A stretch of 64,000 nucleotides of DNA, taken from assembly GCA_050331815.1 (NCBI GenBank), contig JBHJGM010000016.1, forward strand, positions 62,001 through 126,000, given 5' to 3'. Below are positions 34,606-43,247 of this stretch, one piece after another (position 1 is the first letter of the stretch; every line of letters begins with the position of its first letter). Source of the stretch: JBHJGM01 sp050331815 (GTDB taxonomy: Bacteria > Verrucomicrobiota > Verrucomicrobiia > Opitutales > JBHJGM01). Under the pieces are notes generated by a model. It saw nothing but the letters and a program-made list of their open reading frames with translations. It was not told the DNA's origin and did no database searches. Made by a program: the position numbers and the translations under genes.

Positions 34606-37600
34606 CTATTCGTCATCTACCAGTTCCGTTAGCACGAAGATGAACAGCCGGGGCACGTCGCCCACCGCCTGCACGCTGCGATACTGCACACGCTCGTAGC
34701 CCGGGGCCACGCCCGCCTGACTTTGCGCGGGCTCGGTCACCAGCACCGTGCCGTTGGCATCGCTGGGTCCGCGCCATGCACTGGCATCGTCGAGCACCTC
34801 GGTCACGAACGCCGCTCGCGAGACATTCGCATCGTCGTTGCGACGGATGAAGGTCGCGTAGAGGAAATTGCCGACCACCTCGATAGTCTCCTCCGGAACG
34901 GAATTGAAGTCGTCTGGATCGGAGCCTCCGGCATACTCGCCGGCGTTATTCACGCCGTCCATGTCGGGGTCAGCGTCCGGGTCGGCATCCGAACCCGACA
35001 GGCCATTGTCGAGCGCCCACTGGTCGTAGCCGGCCGGACCACCAAAGATAGACGGCACCACCGAGCTGAAGGTCTCCCCAAAACGAAAGTCATCGGCCTC
35101 GGCCTGATTCGCGCCAGTTGAGCCATACCATCCGTACCCACGCAGTAGCAAGTCGACCGCACCGTTGGTGGTCAATTCGGCATCAGGCGTGGCGGGTGGC
35201 TGGAAGGTCACCGGCGGATCGACGTAGAGGCGCAGCGTGTCGCTGGTTGCACCGAAATCAATCGCTGCCACAACCAGCTGGACCGTGTTGGTCAGGCGCG
35301 CCTTCGAGGACGTGACCACCGTCTGGCTGTTGCTCTCGGCCGCGCTGTCGCGAGCCGTCAACGACCAGAAGCCATCCGTAACGCTGACCGTGGCCAGGCG
35401 TTGGTCCGTCAGCTGCGTCTGGTTTCCGCTCGCGAGCACGAGGATGCGCGTGTTGGGTGCCCCCGGGGCAAAGCGCGCCAGGAAACTCACCCAAAGGGTC
35501 GTGCCAGGCTCGCCGATGGCAGTGCTGTCCGCCGTCGAAACCAGCGGCCCAAACGCGCTGACATCCAGGAGCCGGCTGGCGGACCGGAACTGGTCGCCGC
35601 CCACCACGTATTGCCCGCCCGAGGTGATCAGGTCCGGGTAGCTGAAGGGGGTGATGTCCGCGATGACAAAGCCCGGGGAGTTAGCCTGCACCACCCATTC
35701 ACCGGAGAAACCGGTTCCGGTTGTTTGCGCGTCGAGCACGCCGACGGTGCCGGACTCAAAATCCTCGAAGGCGATCGGATCTTCCGACGGAGGAGGGGGT
35801 GGAGGCGGCGGAGACGGATCCATCACCAACGCGCCGAAACTGTCAGCGAAGACAAAGTCATCGGCCGCTGCCTGATTGGACCCGGATCCACCAAACCAGC
35901 CCAGGCTGCGGAAAAGCATATCGACCGCGCCATTGGTAGTCAGCGTCGCGTCGGCGGTCAACGGAGCCGTCATATCCAGCGGCGGATCTACGTAGAGTCG
36001 CAGCGTGTCGCTGTCCGTGCCAAACTCAACCGCCACAGCGATCAGTTGCACCGTGTCCACCAGCGCCGGTTTGGTCGATTCGGCAACGGTGCGGCTGTTC
36101 GCGTCGCTAGCGCTGTCGCGCGCGCTCAAGGCCCAGTTCCCATTTTGGATATCGATCGTGGCCAGGCGCTGCGACGAATTTTGAGTGGTGCTCCCGTCGG
36201 CCAAAACGACTACGCGGCGGTCCGTCACGGCGTTCATCCGGATGAGGAAACGCATCCAGAGCGTCGTACCGGTTTGGCCAATGGCCGTGTCGTCGGCCGA
36301 AGCGATCAGCGGTCCAAAGCCCGACACATCCAACAGGTGCGTCGCGGAGCGGAAACTGTCGCCGCCCACCACGTACTGGCCGCCTGAAGTGGTCAGGCCC
36401 GGATACGTCAGCGGGGTATCGTCTTCGATGGCGAAGCCGGGAGAATTGCTGCCGTTTTGCACATTCCATTCCTCGGCAAAGCCCACGCCCGTGACTTGTT
36501 CGTGCAACAATCCGAGCGCGCCCAGCTCAAAGTCGTCCGAGGCAAAAATTTGGTCGGACGGTGCGGACAACGCGAAACAGTTAAAGATGCGGTAGGCCGG
36601 GTCCCCGTCGGGATCGAGTGCGCGCAGCAGGATGGTTTCCGAAGATGCTGCGGTCGGCGTGCCGCTGATCGTAATCAGTGGCGCGGTGCCGGAGGTCAGG
36701 CTCAGACTCAGTCCTTCCGGCAAAAAGCCGCCGATCTGCTCCAGTTCAATCGAACCGTCGCCGGTGATTTCAATCTCAACAAAATAAGGCGTACCCACGG
36801 TGGCCGGCGGCAGCTCGGTCTCGGTCAGAAATTCGGGCACGGTGCCCACCGGGTCGTCGATGTGGTTGATGCTTGCCTGCTCCTGCACCCAGTCCAGCAG
36901 GAAGCGCCACTTTACCGCGTAGCCGGGCACGAGCGGATCGATTGGTTGGTCAAGGTACTCCAGGTGACCCCAAAAGCCAAACTTGCCCCAAAGCGACACA
37001 TCGACAAAGGCATCGTGCGTGCGCAGGCCCAACTGCTTGGCCAGCGTCAGGTGGATCCGGTACATCTCCGCAATGCGCGGATGCCGATTCAGTGCCGCCA
37101 TAAAGTCGGTGATGCCGTCGTCGTCCGGACTGCCCAAGTCGAGCGCATCGGTGGGATTGTTCGGGCCGCCCTCATAGGCCACGATCGGCACGTTGAAATC
37201 CAGTGCGATGTTGCGATTCTTCTGACCGAATCCACCACCGGCACCGGTTTGGTCCACCCCGGAGGTGACCGGCGTCAGGCTCAGCAAACGCCGCTCCCAC
37301 TCGTCAAAGGCCAGGTTGAGGTTCGCCTCGCTCGGGTCGTCTTCGATCCCTTCGTCACGCACCCAAAACTGCATGCTCTGGCCAAAATACGTCGTGACAG
37401 CCAACACGTCCGGCTGGGTCGCCTGTGTGTAGCCGCCGTCACCTACGATGGTGTTGCCGGATGTCGCCGTCGGCAGCATCGGACCGTAGGCAAACGCCTC
37501 CGTCAGAAATCCGCGTGTGTAATTCTCACCGGTTGTATTTGCGCCCGTCCAGGCGCTGGCCACGCGCACCAAGCGATCCGTCCCACCGAAGACCTCTTGA

Positions 37601-38772
37601 AAAATACTCCAGATCTCGCTCGCACGCCGGGCGTTGAATACCCGTCGGTTGATACCCATGGTGTTGGCCTGATCTTGCGCCCAATTGCCCTGCGCGAAGT
37701 TGCTGCCGTTACTCCAAATCTCGTTGGAATACTCGATGTAGAGCTTCAGCGACGGGTCCAGCGGCGCGTAGTACGGGTCGACCTGCGGACTGGTGTAGGG
37801 CGTGCCATTGATGTCGGACCCAAACAGAATCAGATTGGCCAGATTGCGCACGTAGGTGTCCGTGGCCATGTGGGGTAAGCTGATCCACATATTCGTGTTG
37901 GTCTCGTTGCTCAGCGCGACCATGTACTCCCAGGCGACACCGGTGCGACGATCGCCGCTGAAACCATTGGCCGGCGGACGACTGTTGATTCTGCCGGCCA
38001 TGAAAACGTGGTTGGGTGGGCGGCGGTCCGACCAGGTCATCTGGGGGCTGGCGTTAGTGGCGTTCCAGTCCATAAAGCGGATGGTCGCGATTTCCGGATC
38101 GTCCAGACGATCGATGTAGACCGGGTTGAAAATCGGCTCGGGGTCTCCGGGTGCCGGCTCCAGCGACTGATTCTGCGGATCAGCCGGGTCCGGCGCCCAG
38201 ACTCGGATTTTTGTTACGGGGTCAGTGGGATCCAGTTCCAGAATCTCGATCCGCATGCCGAGGCCGCTGCCACTAAAATCGTAGACCCGCCGGCCATCGG
38301 TGCGCAGGCCCGTGGCAGGGTCCCCGCCCACGTAGCTACCATTCGTGAATTGCACGTCACCGCGACCTTCCCAGGTAACCACAATGCGTCCTTCCAGCAG
38401 ATCGTTGCGGTTGCTGCGCATGTTCTGCCCTGGCTGCGCGTAAAAGGTCTCGTCCGGATTGAGAAAGAGCGGGTAACCGTTGGCGTCGAGCTGGCTGACC
38501 GGCGGCCGGTCCCCGGTGTAGGCGCCATCGATCCGCAGCCGCCAGTCTCGTGACTCGATAAAGAGCAGGTTGGCAAAAACCGGCGCATTAAAATAAGTAA
38601 CGCCACCGGCACCGACGCCCATCTCGGGCAGCGTGCTGGGGTCGAAGGCGGCCGAGGCCGAAGGCGCTGCGAATCCGCTACTGAGCACGAGCCCAAGGGC
38701 GCAAGCACCTAAAGCTTTTGGCGCGCCACGCGTACGCAAGAAAACACGGTTGAGAAAGAGTTCGGAAAGCAT
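34606..38772 (-). CDS. Giant secreted NEIWSNG protein (candidate glycosidase) with two tandem beta modules
   Basis: 1388 residues with a signal region (LGACALGLVLSSGFAAPSASA). Residues 45-645 form a domain shared with the protein at 55106. It has LYIEYSNEIWSNGSNF (E351) and VPIVAYEGGPN (E534), which look like the acid/base and nucleophile of a clan-A glycosidase, plus DVSLWGKFGFWGHLEYL. Residues 650-735 read as an Ig-like He_PIG domain (GFLPEGLSLSL, ISGTPTAAS). Two copies of a roughly 240-residue beta module follow (745-985 and 1000-1240), separated by a run of eight Pro. Next comes a Ca-binding TSP3-like patch (DADPDADPDMDGVNNAGEY, 1262-1280) and an 85-residue tail. The catalytic family is not one I can name, so enzyme activity is inferred. 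No sorting signal is seen at the C-terminus. Confidence 0.72.
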   Translation of the reverse strand: MLSELFLNRVFLRTRGAPKALGACALGLVLSSGFAAPSASAAFDPSTLPEMGVGAGGVTYFNAPVFANLLFIESRDWRLRIDGAYTGDRPPVSQLDANGYPLFLNPDETFYAQPGQNMRSNRNDLLEGRIVVTWEGRGDVQFTNGSYVGGDPATGLRTDGRRVYDFSGSGLGMRIEILELDPTDPVTKIRVWAPDPADPQNQSLEPAPGDPEPIFNPVYIDRLDDPEIATIRFMDWNATNASPQMTWSDRRPPNHVFMAGRINSRPPANGFSGDRRTGVAWEYMVALSNETNTNMWISLPHMATDTYVRNLANLILFGSDINGTPYTSPQVDPYYAPLDPSLKLYIEYSNEIWSNGSNFAQGNWAQDQANTMGINRRVFNARRASEIWSIFQEVFGGTDRLVRVASAWTGANTTGENYTRGFLTEAFAYGPMLPTATSGNTIVGDGGYTQATQPDVLAVTTYFGQSMQFWVRDEGIEDDPSEANLNLAFDEWERRLLSLTPVTSGVDQTGAGGGFGQKNRNIALDFNVPIVAYEGGPNNPTDALDLGSPDDDGITDFMAALNRHPRIAEMYRIHLTLAKQLGLRTHDAFVDVSLWGKFGFWGHLEYLDQPIDPLVPGYAVKWRFLLDWVQEQASINHIDDPVGTVPEFLTETELPPATVGTPYFVEIEITGDGSIELEQIGGFLPEGLSLSLTSGTAPLITISGTPTAASSETILLRALDPDGDPAYRIFNCFALSAPSDQIFASDDFELGALGLLHEQVTGVGFAEEWNVQNGSNSPGFAIEDDTPLTYPGLTTSGGQYVVGGDSFRSATHLLDVSGFGPLIASADDTAIGQTGTTLWMRFLIRMNAVTDRRVVVLADGSTTQNSSQRLATIDIQNGNWALSARDSASDANSRTVAESTKPALVDTVQLIAVAVEFGTDSDTLRLYVDPPLDMTAPLTADATLTTNGAVDMLFRSLGWFGGSGSNQAAADDFVFADSFGALVMDPSPPPPPPPPSEDPIAFEDFESGTVGVLDAQTTGTGFSGEWVVQANSPGFVIADITPFSYPDLITSGGQYVVGGDQFRSASRLLDVSAFGPLVSTADSTAIGEPGTTLWVSFLARFAPGAPNTRILVLASGNQTQLTDQRLATVSVTDGFWSLTARDSAAESNSQTVVTSSKARLTNTVQLVVAAIDFGATSDTLRLYVDPPVTFQPPATPDAELTTNGAVDLLLRGYGWYGSTGANQAEADDFRFGETFSSVVPSIFGGPAGYDQWALDNGLSGSDADPDADPDMDGVNNAGEYAGGSDPDDFNSVPEETIEVVGNFLYATFIRRNDDANVSRAAFVTEVLDDASAWRGPSDANGTVLVTEPAQSQAGVAPGYERVQYRSVQAVGDVPRLFIFVLTELVDDE
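35053..36540 (-). repeat. Intragenic tandem duplication of a beta module (two copies of about 720 bp)
   Basis: Two consecutive copies inside the 1388-residue protein, at about 35818-36540 and 35053-35775. They share SGGQYVVGGDSFRSAT/SGGQYVVGGDQFRSAS, TLRLYVDPP and LTTNGAVDMLFRSLGW/LTTNGAVDLLLRGYGW. Similarity is high along the whole length, so the duplication is fairly recent or kept by selection. Confidence 0.85.
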
Positions 38773-39239
38773 CGAGCAAGCCTGGGTTAGGGTGTTTCTG
38801 AGTGAACTTGAACATGTATCACGTCACCCACGCTGGCAACACCCGCAAAGTTTCAGCACCTTCAAAGTCGGCATCAACGTAACTTATGAGTGACGCTTCC
38901 TCGGGCGTCACCCAGTACTTATAAATCACAAAACCGCCGGCCCGCGGCGAGCAGCCAAACCGCCAATTTAGGCAGTAGAAATCCACGAGCAAAACGCGCA
39001 AATGCGTCCCTGCGAGAGCAGTCAAGGGTCATTACGATTTAAAAAGAGAGCGTTAGCGGAGAGATTTCCGTCGAATGAATTACATACAGCAGAAAAACGC
39101 CGGGATTGCCCCCGAATCTGCAGTTGTTAAGTCAAGAATCTGTCGACAGCATCCGACTTTCCCCAGCACCGATTTTTCGCTAAATCAGCCGGCCTCATCT
39201 CGCTGATTAGACCTGCTGACACCACACCGACCTGACGCC
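38773..39239. other. Intergenic region between divergent genes
   Basis: 467 bp without a supportable gene. It must carry the promoters of the giant secreted protein (minus) and the methyltransferase (plus). GTGACGC at 38890-38896 and GCGTCAC at 38905-38911 form a perfect 7-bp inverted repeat with an 8-base loop. The 9-mer CGTCACCCA occurs twice (at about 38820 and 38906). No clear sigma-70 promoter stands out. Confidence 0.5.
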
Positions 39240-39995
39240 ATGTTCCTCAACTACCGGGAAGTCTTTCAAAAACGCGGGGCCGCCTACCATGAAGCCATGC
39301 AACGCTGGCCCAAGGCCCGTGGCAACGAACTCCAAACCATCATCGACTGGGCCCAGCCTCGGCCCGAAGACCTGGTGCTGGATCTGCCCAGCGGCGGCGG
39401 ATATCTGCGACCGCTTCTGCCCGAAGGCGCGCGGCTGATCGCCATCGATGAGTCGGAAAACTTCCTGCACTCCGGCCCGCATGCCGGCAGCGTCGAAGCG
39501 CGCTGCGCGCCGCTGGACGCCACGGGCCTGCCTGCAAACCACGCCAATGTGGCCATCAGCCTTGCCGGGCTGCACCACGTACCGGACCGTGTGACCGTCT
39601 TTGCCGAAGTCTTCCGTGTGCTCAAACCGGGGGGCGTCTTTTGTGTCGCTGATGCGCTCGCTGGCGGCGCAGTCGCGCGCTTTCTGGATGGTTTTATCGA
39701 CCAGCACAATTCATCCGGACACGAGGGCCGCTACCTCACGCAGGCCTCGTCCGAGGAACTTCGCCGAGCCGGCTTTGAGGTCGAGCGTGCCGAATCCGTG
39801 GACTATCCCTGGGTGTTCCCCGACCGCGAGGCTCTTGGCGGCTACTGCAAGCTGCTGTTCGGCCTCGATCTCGCCGGCGACGAGGCTTCCGTGGCAGAAG
39901 GCATCGCCGAGTGGCTCCCCGTCCACGAACGCGACGGCCAAACCCACCTGGACTGGAGCCTCTACTTCCTGCGCGCCCGTAAACCGGCGGCTTGA
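39240..39995 (+). CDS. Class I SAM-dependent methyltransferase
   Basis: 251 residues. Methyltransf_11-type Rossmann fold: motif I is VLDLPSGGGYLRPLLPEGARLIAIDES (binding S-adenosylmethionine), motif II region ANVAISLAGLHHVPDRVTVFAEV, and post-motif RVLKPGGVFCVADAL. The substrate-binding C-terminal part is specific to a group I do not recognise. It is convergent with the GH130 gene (7 bp between stops). A small-molecule substrate is likely; nothing in context defines it. Confidence 0.85.
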   Translation: MFLNYREVFQKRGAAYHEAMQRWPKARGNELQTIIDWAQPRPEDLVLDLPSGGGYLRPLLPEGARLIAIDESENFLHSGPHAGSVEARCAPLDATGLPANHANVAISLAGLHHVPDRVTVFAEVFRVLKPGGVFCVADALAGGAVARFLDGFIDQHNSSGHEGRYLTQASSEELRRAGFEVERAESVDYPWVFPDREALGGYCKLLFGLDLAGDEASVAEGIAEWLPVHERDGQTHLDWSLYFLRARKPAA

Positions 39996-40002
39996 GGCAT
40001 CC

Positions 40003-41232
40003 CTACGGCTGACCCTTGCCGAGCAGACCCAGATCCAGCCCCGCTTTTTCCGCGTAAGCGATGTTCTTCGTAGCCAGATCGACCCGCTGCTTGACGCACC
40101 CGGCCGAGGTGAGCGGATCCTCTGGGGTATTTTTCACGTAATCGACCAGCTTCTCGACAGTGGTGGTCGCCACATGACTACGCGTGTCCGAGGAGGCGTA
40201 GTAGATAAATACTTCACCGCTGTCGCGCGTGATCACACCGTTGGTGAACACCACGTTGGAGACATCGCCGATGCGCTCTTCGCCCATCGGTGCGATCAGG
40301 TGGCCGCCCGGGCGATGCGTCTGCTTCCAGGGCTCGTCGAGCGCGCACATAAATGCATAAACCACGTAGCGCAGCCCCGCCGCGCAATTGCGCACACCAT
40401 GGGCGATGTGCAGCCAGCCCTCGTCCGTCTTGATCGGCGCAGCGCCAGCCCCGTTCTTCACTTCCTTCATCGTGTGGTAAATCCTTTCGTCGACGATGTG
40501 CTCGCCCATGACCTCGGCTCCGTCGATTTTCTCCGAAAACCCGAAGCCAATGCCGCCTCCGGAACCGGTCGTGGTGAAGCCATCCTGGGGACGGGTGTAA
40601 AAGGCGTATTTGCCGTCGATCAGCTCTGGCAACAGGACCGCGTTGCGCTGCTGCGGCGAGGAGGTTTTCAAATCCGGCAGGCGGTCCCAATGGACCAGGT
40701 CCTTGGTGCGGGCGATGCCGCACTGGGCCATGGCGGCAGAGGTATCGCTGGCGGGCGCATCGGGGTCTTTGCGTTCGGTGCAAAAGATGCCGTAAATCCA
40801 GCCGTCGGCATGCTGAACGAGCCGCATGTCGTACACGTTGACGTCCGGGTCGTCCGTCTCCGGCATGACAACCGGAAAATCCCAAAAGCGAAATCCGTCG
40901 ACCCCGTTGTCACTCTCGGCCACCGCGAAGAAGCTCTTCCGGTCAACGCCTTCGACCCGCACCATCATCAGGTATTTGCCGTCGTGGTATATCGCGCCCG
41001 GATTGAACGCCGCATTCATGCCCATGCGCTCGAGCAGGTGCGGGTTGCGCTCCGGGTCAAAGTCGTAGCACCAGTGCGGCGGCACGGATTCATGAGTCAG
41101 TACCGGGTGCTGATAGTACGTAAGCACCCCGTTGAGCGACCGCGCTTCGTCAACCGGGTTATTGCGGCCCAGCACGGACTCGTAGTGGGCGTAGATGGCT
41201 TTCAGGCGGGCGTCGTAATCGGAAGCAGGCAT
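40003..41232 (-). CDS. GH130 family beta-mannoside phosphorylase
   Basis: 409 residues, no signal peptide, so cytoplasmic. The five-bladed propeller of GH130 is suggested by NAAFNPGAIYHDGKYLMMVRVEGVDRKSF, VYDMRLVQHADGWIYGIFCTER, DGKYAFYTRPQD, APIKTDEGWLHIAHGVRN and DVSNVVFTNGVI. The length and the LGRNNPVDEAR start fit subfamily GH130_1, whose known members phosphorolyse 4-O-beta-mannosyl-glucose to mannose 1-phosphate and glucose. Arg/His residues in MVRVEG and HGVRN would bind phosphate. It supports a mannose-containing substrate for the locus. The same-strand sequence upstream is a toxin gene remnant that ends close to its start. Confidence 0.85.
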   Translation of the reverse strand: MPASDYDARLKAIYAHYESVLGRNNPVDEARSLNGVLTYYQHPVLTHESVPPHWCYDFDPERNPHLLERMGMNAAFNPGAIYHDGKYLMMVRVEGVDRKSFFAVAESDNGVDGFRFWDFPVVMPETDDPDVNVYDMRLVQHADGWIYGIFCTERKDPDAPASDTSAAMAQCGIARTKDLVHWDRLPDLKTSSPQQRNAVLLPELIDGKYAFYTRPQDGFTTTGSGGGIGFGFSEKIDGAEVMGEHIVDERIYHTMKEVKNGAGAAPIKTDEGWLHIAHGVRNCAAGLRYVVYAFMCALDEPWKQTHRPGGHLIAPMGEERIGDVSNVVFTNGVITRDSGEVFIYYASSDTRSHVATTTVEKLVDYVKNTPEDPLTSAGCVKQRVDLATKNIAYAEKAGLDLGLLGKGQP

Positions 41233-41265
41233 GCCCTAAGTCCATGCCACGCCCCCAGCCTCGCA

Positions 41266-41445
41266 AGCAAGCGCGGAATCAGTTCGTTGGCTCGGGCTGG
41301 CGGCAGCGTTGGGGACACTTCGCCCACATCGCCCGTCGAAGGTGTGGCAGGGAACGTCCAGGTCCTCCGCCAGCGCCACAAACTCACGGTCGTAGCTGGC
41401 CAATCCCGAGCGCAGCGACGACCTTGGTATCCGCAACAAGCACAT
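41266..41445 (-). pseudogene. Remnant of a VapC-type PIN toxin gene
   Basis: Two pieces of a PIN ribonuclease survive in different frames. From the GTG at 41443 the sequence reads VLVADTKVVAALGIG, the usual PIN start with the first catalytic Asp. After about 40 bp, the other frame continues as LASYDREFVALAEDLDVPCHTFDGR and VPNAAASPS, the typical PIN C-terminus. Roughly 70-80 central residues and at least one catalytic acid are missing, and the frames do not join. It lies 63 bp after the RHH antitoxin gene in the usual antitoxin-toxin order, so this is a decayed toxin. Confidence 0.7.
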
Positions 41446-41508
41446 TTATTCGCACCCTTCTTCCACTGCGGCCAAAATTTCATCCATCGAAGGCGACACG
41501 CCGGCAGC

Positions 41509-41700
41509 CTAGTGCCGCTCAATCGAGGCGTCGATCCGTGCCAGCAGCGCTTGTTCTTCCTCCTGAGTGCGGCGCCGTACCTGCGACGCCTGCGAGAGCA
41601 TCCGGATTACTTCCTGGCTCAGCGAGCGCTGATTCCGCTTGGCCCGCTCCTTGAGGCGCTGGTGCACTGCATCCGGCAACCCTTTGATTGTGATATTCAT
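41509..41700 (-). CDS. RHH antitoxin (FitA/Arc type) without an intact toxin
   Basis: 63 residues from the ATG at 41700. The N-terminal ribbon-helix-helix is plain: MNITIKGLPDAVHQRLKER then NQRSLSQEVIRML, as in FitA-type antitoxins that pair with PIN toxins and repress their own promoter. The C-terminal part (EEEQALLARIDASIERH) would normally wrap the toxin. The toxin gene that should follow is broken. The protein may persist as a DNA-binding regulator, an anti-addiction factor, or simply be awaiting loss. Confidence 0.85.
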   Translation of the reverse strand: MNITIKGLPDAVHQRLKERAKRNQRSLSQEVIRMLSQASQVRRRTQEEEQALLARIDASIERH

Positions 41701-41777
41701 GGAACCAAATTGCCACCGTAGCGGTTTCACGTTAAGCGGACCGCTGGCCGCGTAAATTTCTTAATGCTTGTAGCGCT

Positions 41778-43145
41778 TTAGATGTCTTTCGGCAGCGCAA
41801 AGCAATCCCCGGTGTCGGTGATCCACTGCGCGAGCCGATCCTGCAACGCCCGGCGCTTCTGCCGGTAGGCCGAGTTATGCGCCAGATTCATCTGCTCGTA
41901 CGGATCGTCATTAAGGTTAAACAGCATCAGCGGCTGGTGCTCAATGCAGACGTATTTCCAGCCGTCGGTCGTCACCACCCCACGCCAGGCGCGGTCGAGA
42001 CTGTGCGCGTGCCCGGTCGGCACAACCAGTTGGATGAACGCGCTGTCCGGATCCGGCTGGCTAGGCTCGCACCCCCAGACGCGGTGGTGCGCGTAGTCCG
42101 TGCCCTCCATCCACTCCGGGATCGGCAGTCCACACAGGCCCAGCGAGGTCGGCGCGTAATCGACGTGGTTAAACAGGATCGCATTGTCCGCGTGGCTGCG
42201 CTTACCGCTGTAGTAGGTGTCGCCCATGCCGTACAGCACGCAGGGCACCCGCAGCGATTCCTCCCACGGCGAGGTCTTGCGAAACTGCCCGTGACTGCCG
42301 TGCATGTCGCCATGGTCCGAGAAAAACAGCACGTGCGTGTCCTCGTCCAGCCCGGCTTCCTTCAGCGCGTCGTTGATGCGCCCGACGTTCCAGTCGAGGT
42401 TCTCGATCATCGCGTAGTAGCCGGCCAATTCCCGCGCGGCTTGCTGACGCACCCAATCAATCTCGGGTACGTTGGCCCGAAACTCCACCGAGGCCGCATT
42501 GTGCCCCTCCATAAACTCCGCCGGAGCCCCGTAAGGGTCGTGCGGCGGCTGCACGCTGAGCACCGCAAAGAACGGCTCCGCCTCGGGATTGTTTTTCAAC
42601 GCCTCGCCCCGGTCGCGGAGGTACTCCAGGAGCAAGTTGGTCAGCTCGTCGGTCTCGTATCCAGGAAGCCGATACATCTCGACCTCTGCTTCCTCCATGT
42701 GCCCGTGCACCCAGCAGTCCCATGGCGCGTTGTTGTTCTCATAGCCGACCCAGTCGGTAAATCCGCCGCGTCGCTCCCAGGGGATCGTGTGCGTGCCTCC
42801 GCGCCCATCACGCTCGTGCCAGCCGTCCACATGCCACTTGCCAAAATAGCTCGTGCGGTAGCCGTGGGCGTTGAAGGCGGTCGCCACCGTCGGCAGCGCC
42901 GGGTCCAGTGGGTACTCGTGCCCGGGCACTGCGTTGTGCGGATAACGCCCACTCAGTAGCGAACCGCGAAACGGACAGCACAGCGGGCAGCCGCCCACCG
43001 CACCGCCAAAGACCACGCCGGTCTCGGCCTTGGTGTCGAGGTTGGGCGTGTAGACATTCGGATCACCCGCGTAGCCCAGAGCCTGGGCGCGGTGCTGATC
43101 GCCAAAAATCCACAAAACATTGGGACGACGCGATGAAGTCGGCAT
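41778..43145 (-). CDS. Sulfatase of the formylglycine type
   Basis: 455 residues from the ATG at 43145 (MPTSSRRPNVLW); an in-frame GTG at 43199 would add 18 residues. Alkaline-phosphatase fold arylsulfatase. N-terminal metal site VLWIFGDQHRAQALGY; the maturation motif C-x-P-x-R reads CCPFR (C56) in GGCPLCCPFRGSLLSGRYPH; TSYFGKWHVDG and VLFFSDHGDMHGSHGQF supply the remaining His, Lys and Asp ligands. No signal peptide is seen, although PUL sulfatases are usually exported. It is divergent from the next sulfatase, with about 100 bp shared for both promoters. The glycan specificity is unknown. Confidence 0.88.
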   Translation of the reverse strand: MPTSSRRPNVLWIFGDQHRAQALGYAGDPNVYTPNLDTKAETGVVFGGAVGGCPLCCPFRGSLLSGRYPHNAVPGHEYPLDPALPTVATAFNAHGYRTSYFGKWHVDGWHERDGRGGTHTIPWERRGGFTDWVGYENNNAPWDCWVHGHMEEAEVEMYRLPGYETDELTNLLLEYLRDRGEALKNNPEAEPFFAVLSVQPPHDPYGAPAEFMEGHNAASVEFRANVPEIDWVRQQAARELAGYYAMIENLDWNVGRINDALKEAGLDEDTHVLFFSDHGDMHGSHGQFRKTSPWEESLRVPCVLYGMGDTYYSGKRSHADNAILFNHVDYAPTSLGLCGLPIPEWMEGTDYAHHRVWGCEPSQPDPDSAFIQLVVPTGHAHSLDRAWRGVVTTDGWKYVCIEHQPLMLFNLNDDPYEQMNLAHNSAYRQKRRALQDRLAQWITDTGDCFALPKDI

Positions 43146-43247
43146 ACCGGCATCGTCCACACCTGCCTCGCTTACGAAAAGGAAAATCGCACCCACCACT
43201 TAAGCCCGAGCGTGACAGCCCGAACCGTGAGCCCCATTCTGATTCTT

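Noticed and set aside
36457..37878. 473-codon plus-strand open frame
   Set aside because: Antisense shadow of the 1388-residue secreted protein; no recognisable features.
38819..39025. 68-codon minus-strand frame in the intergenic region
   Set aside because: TTG start, no ribosome site, no domain or membrane segment; kept as non-coding.
39601..41721. 706-codon plus-strand open frame
   Set aside because: It runs antisense through the GH130 and antitoxin genes, which have clear motifs on the other strand; it is a shadow.
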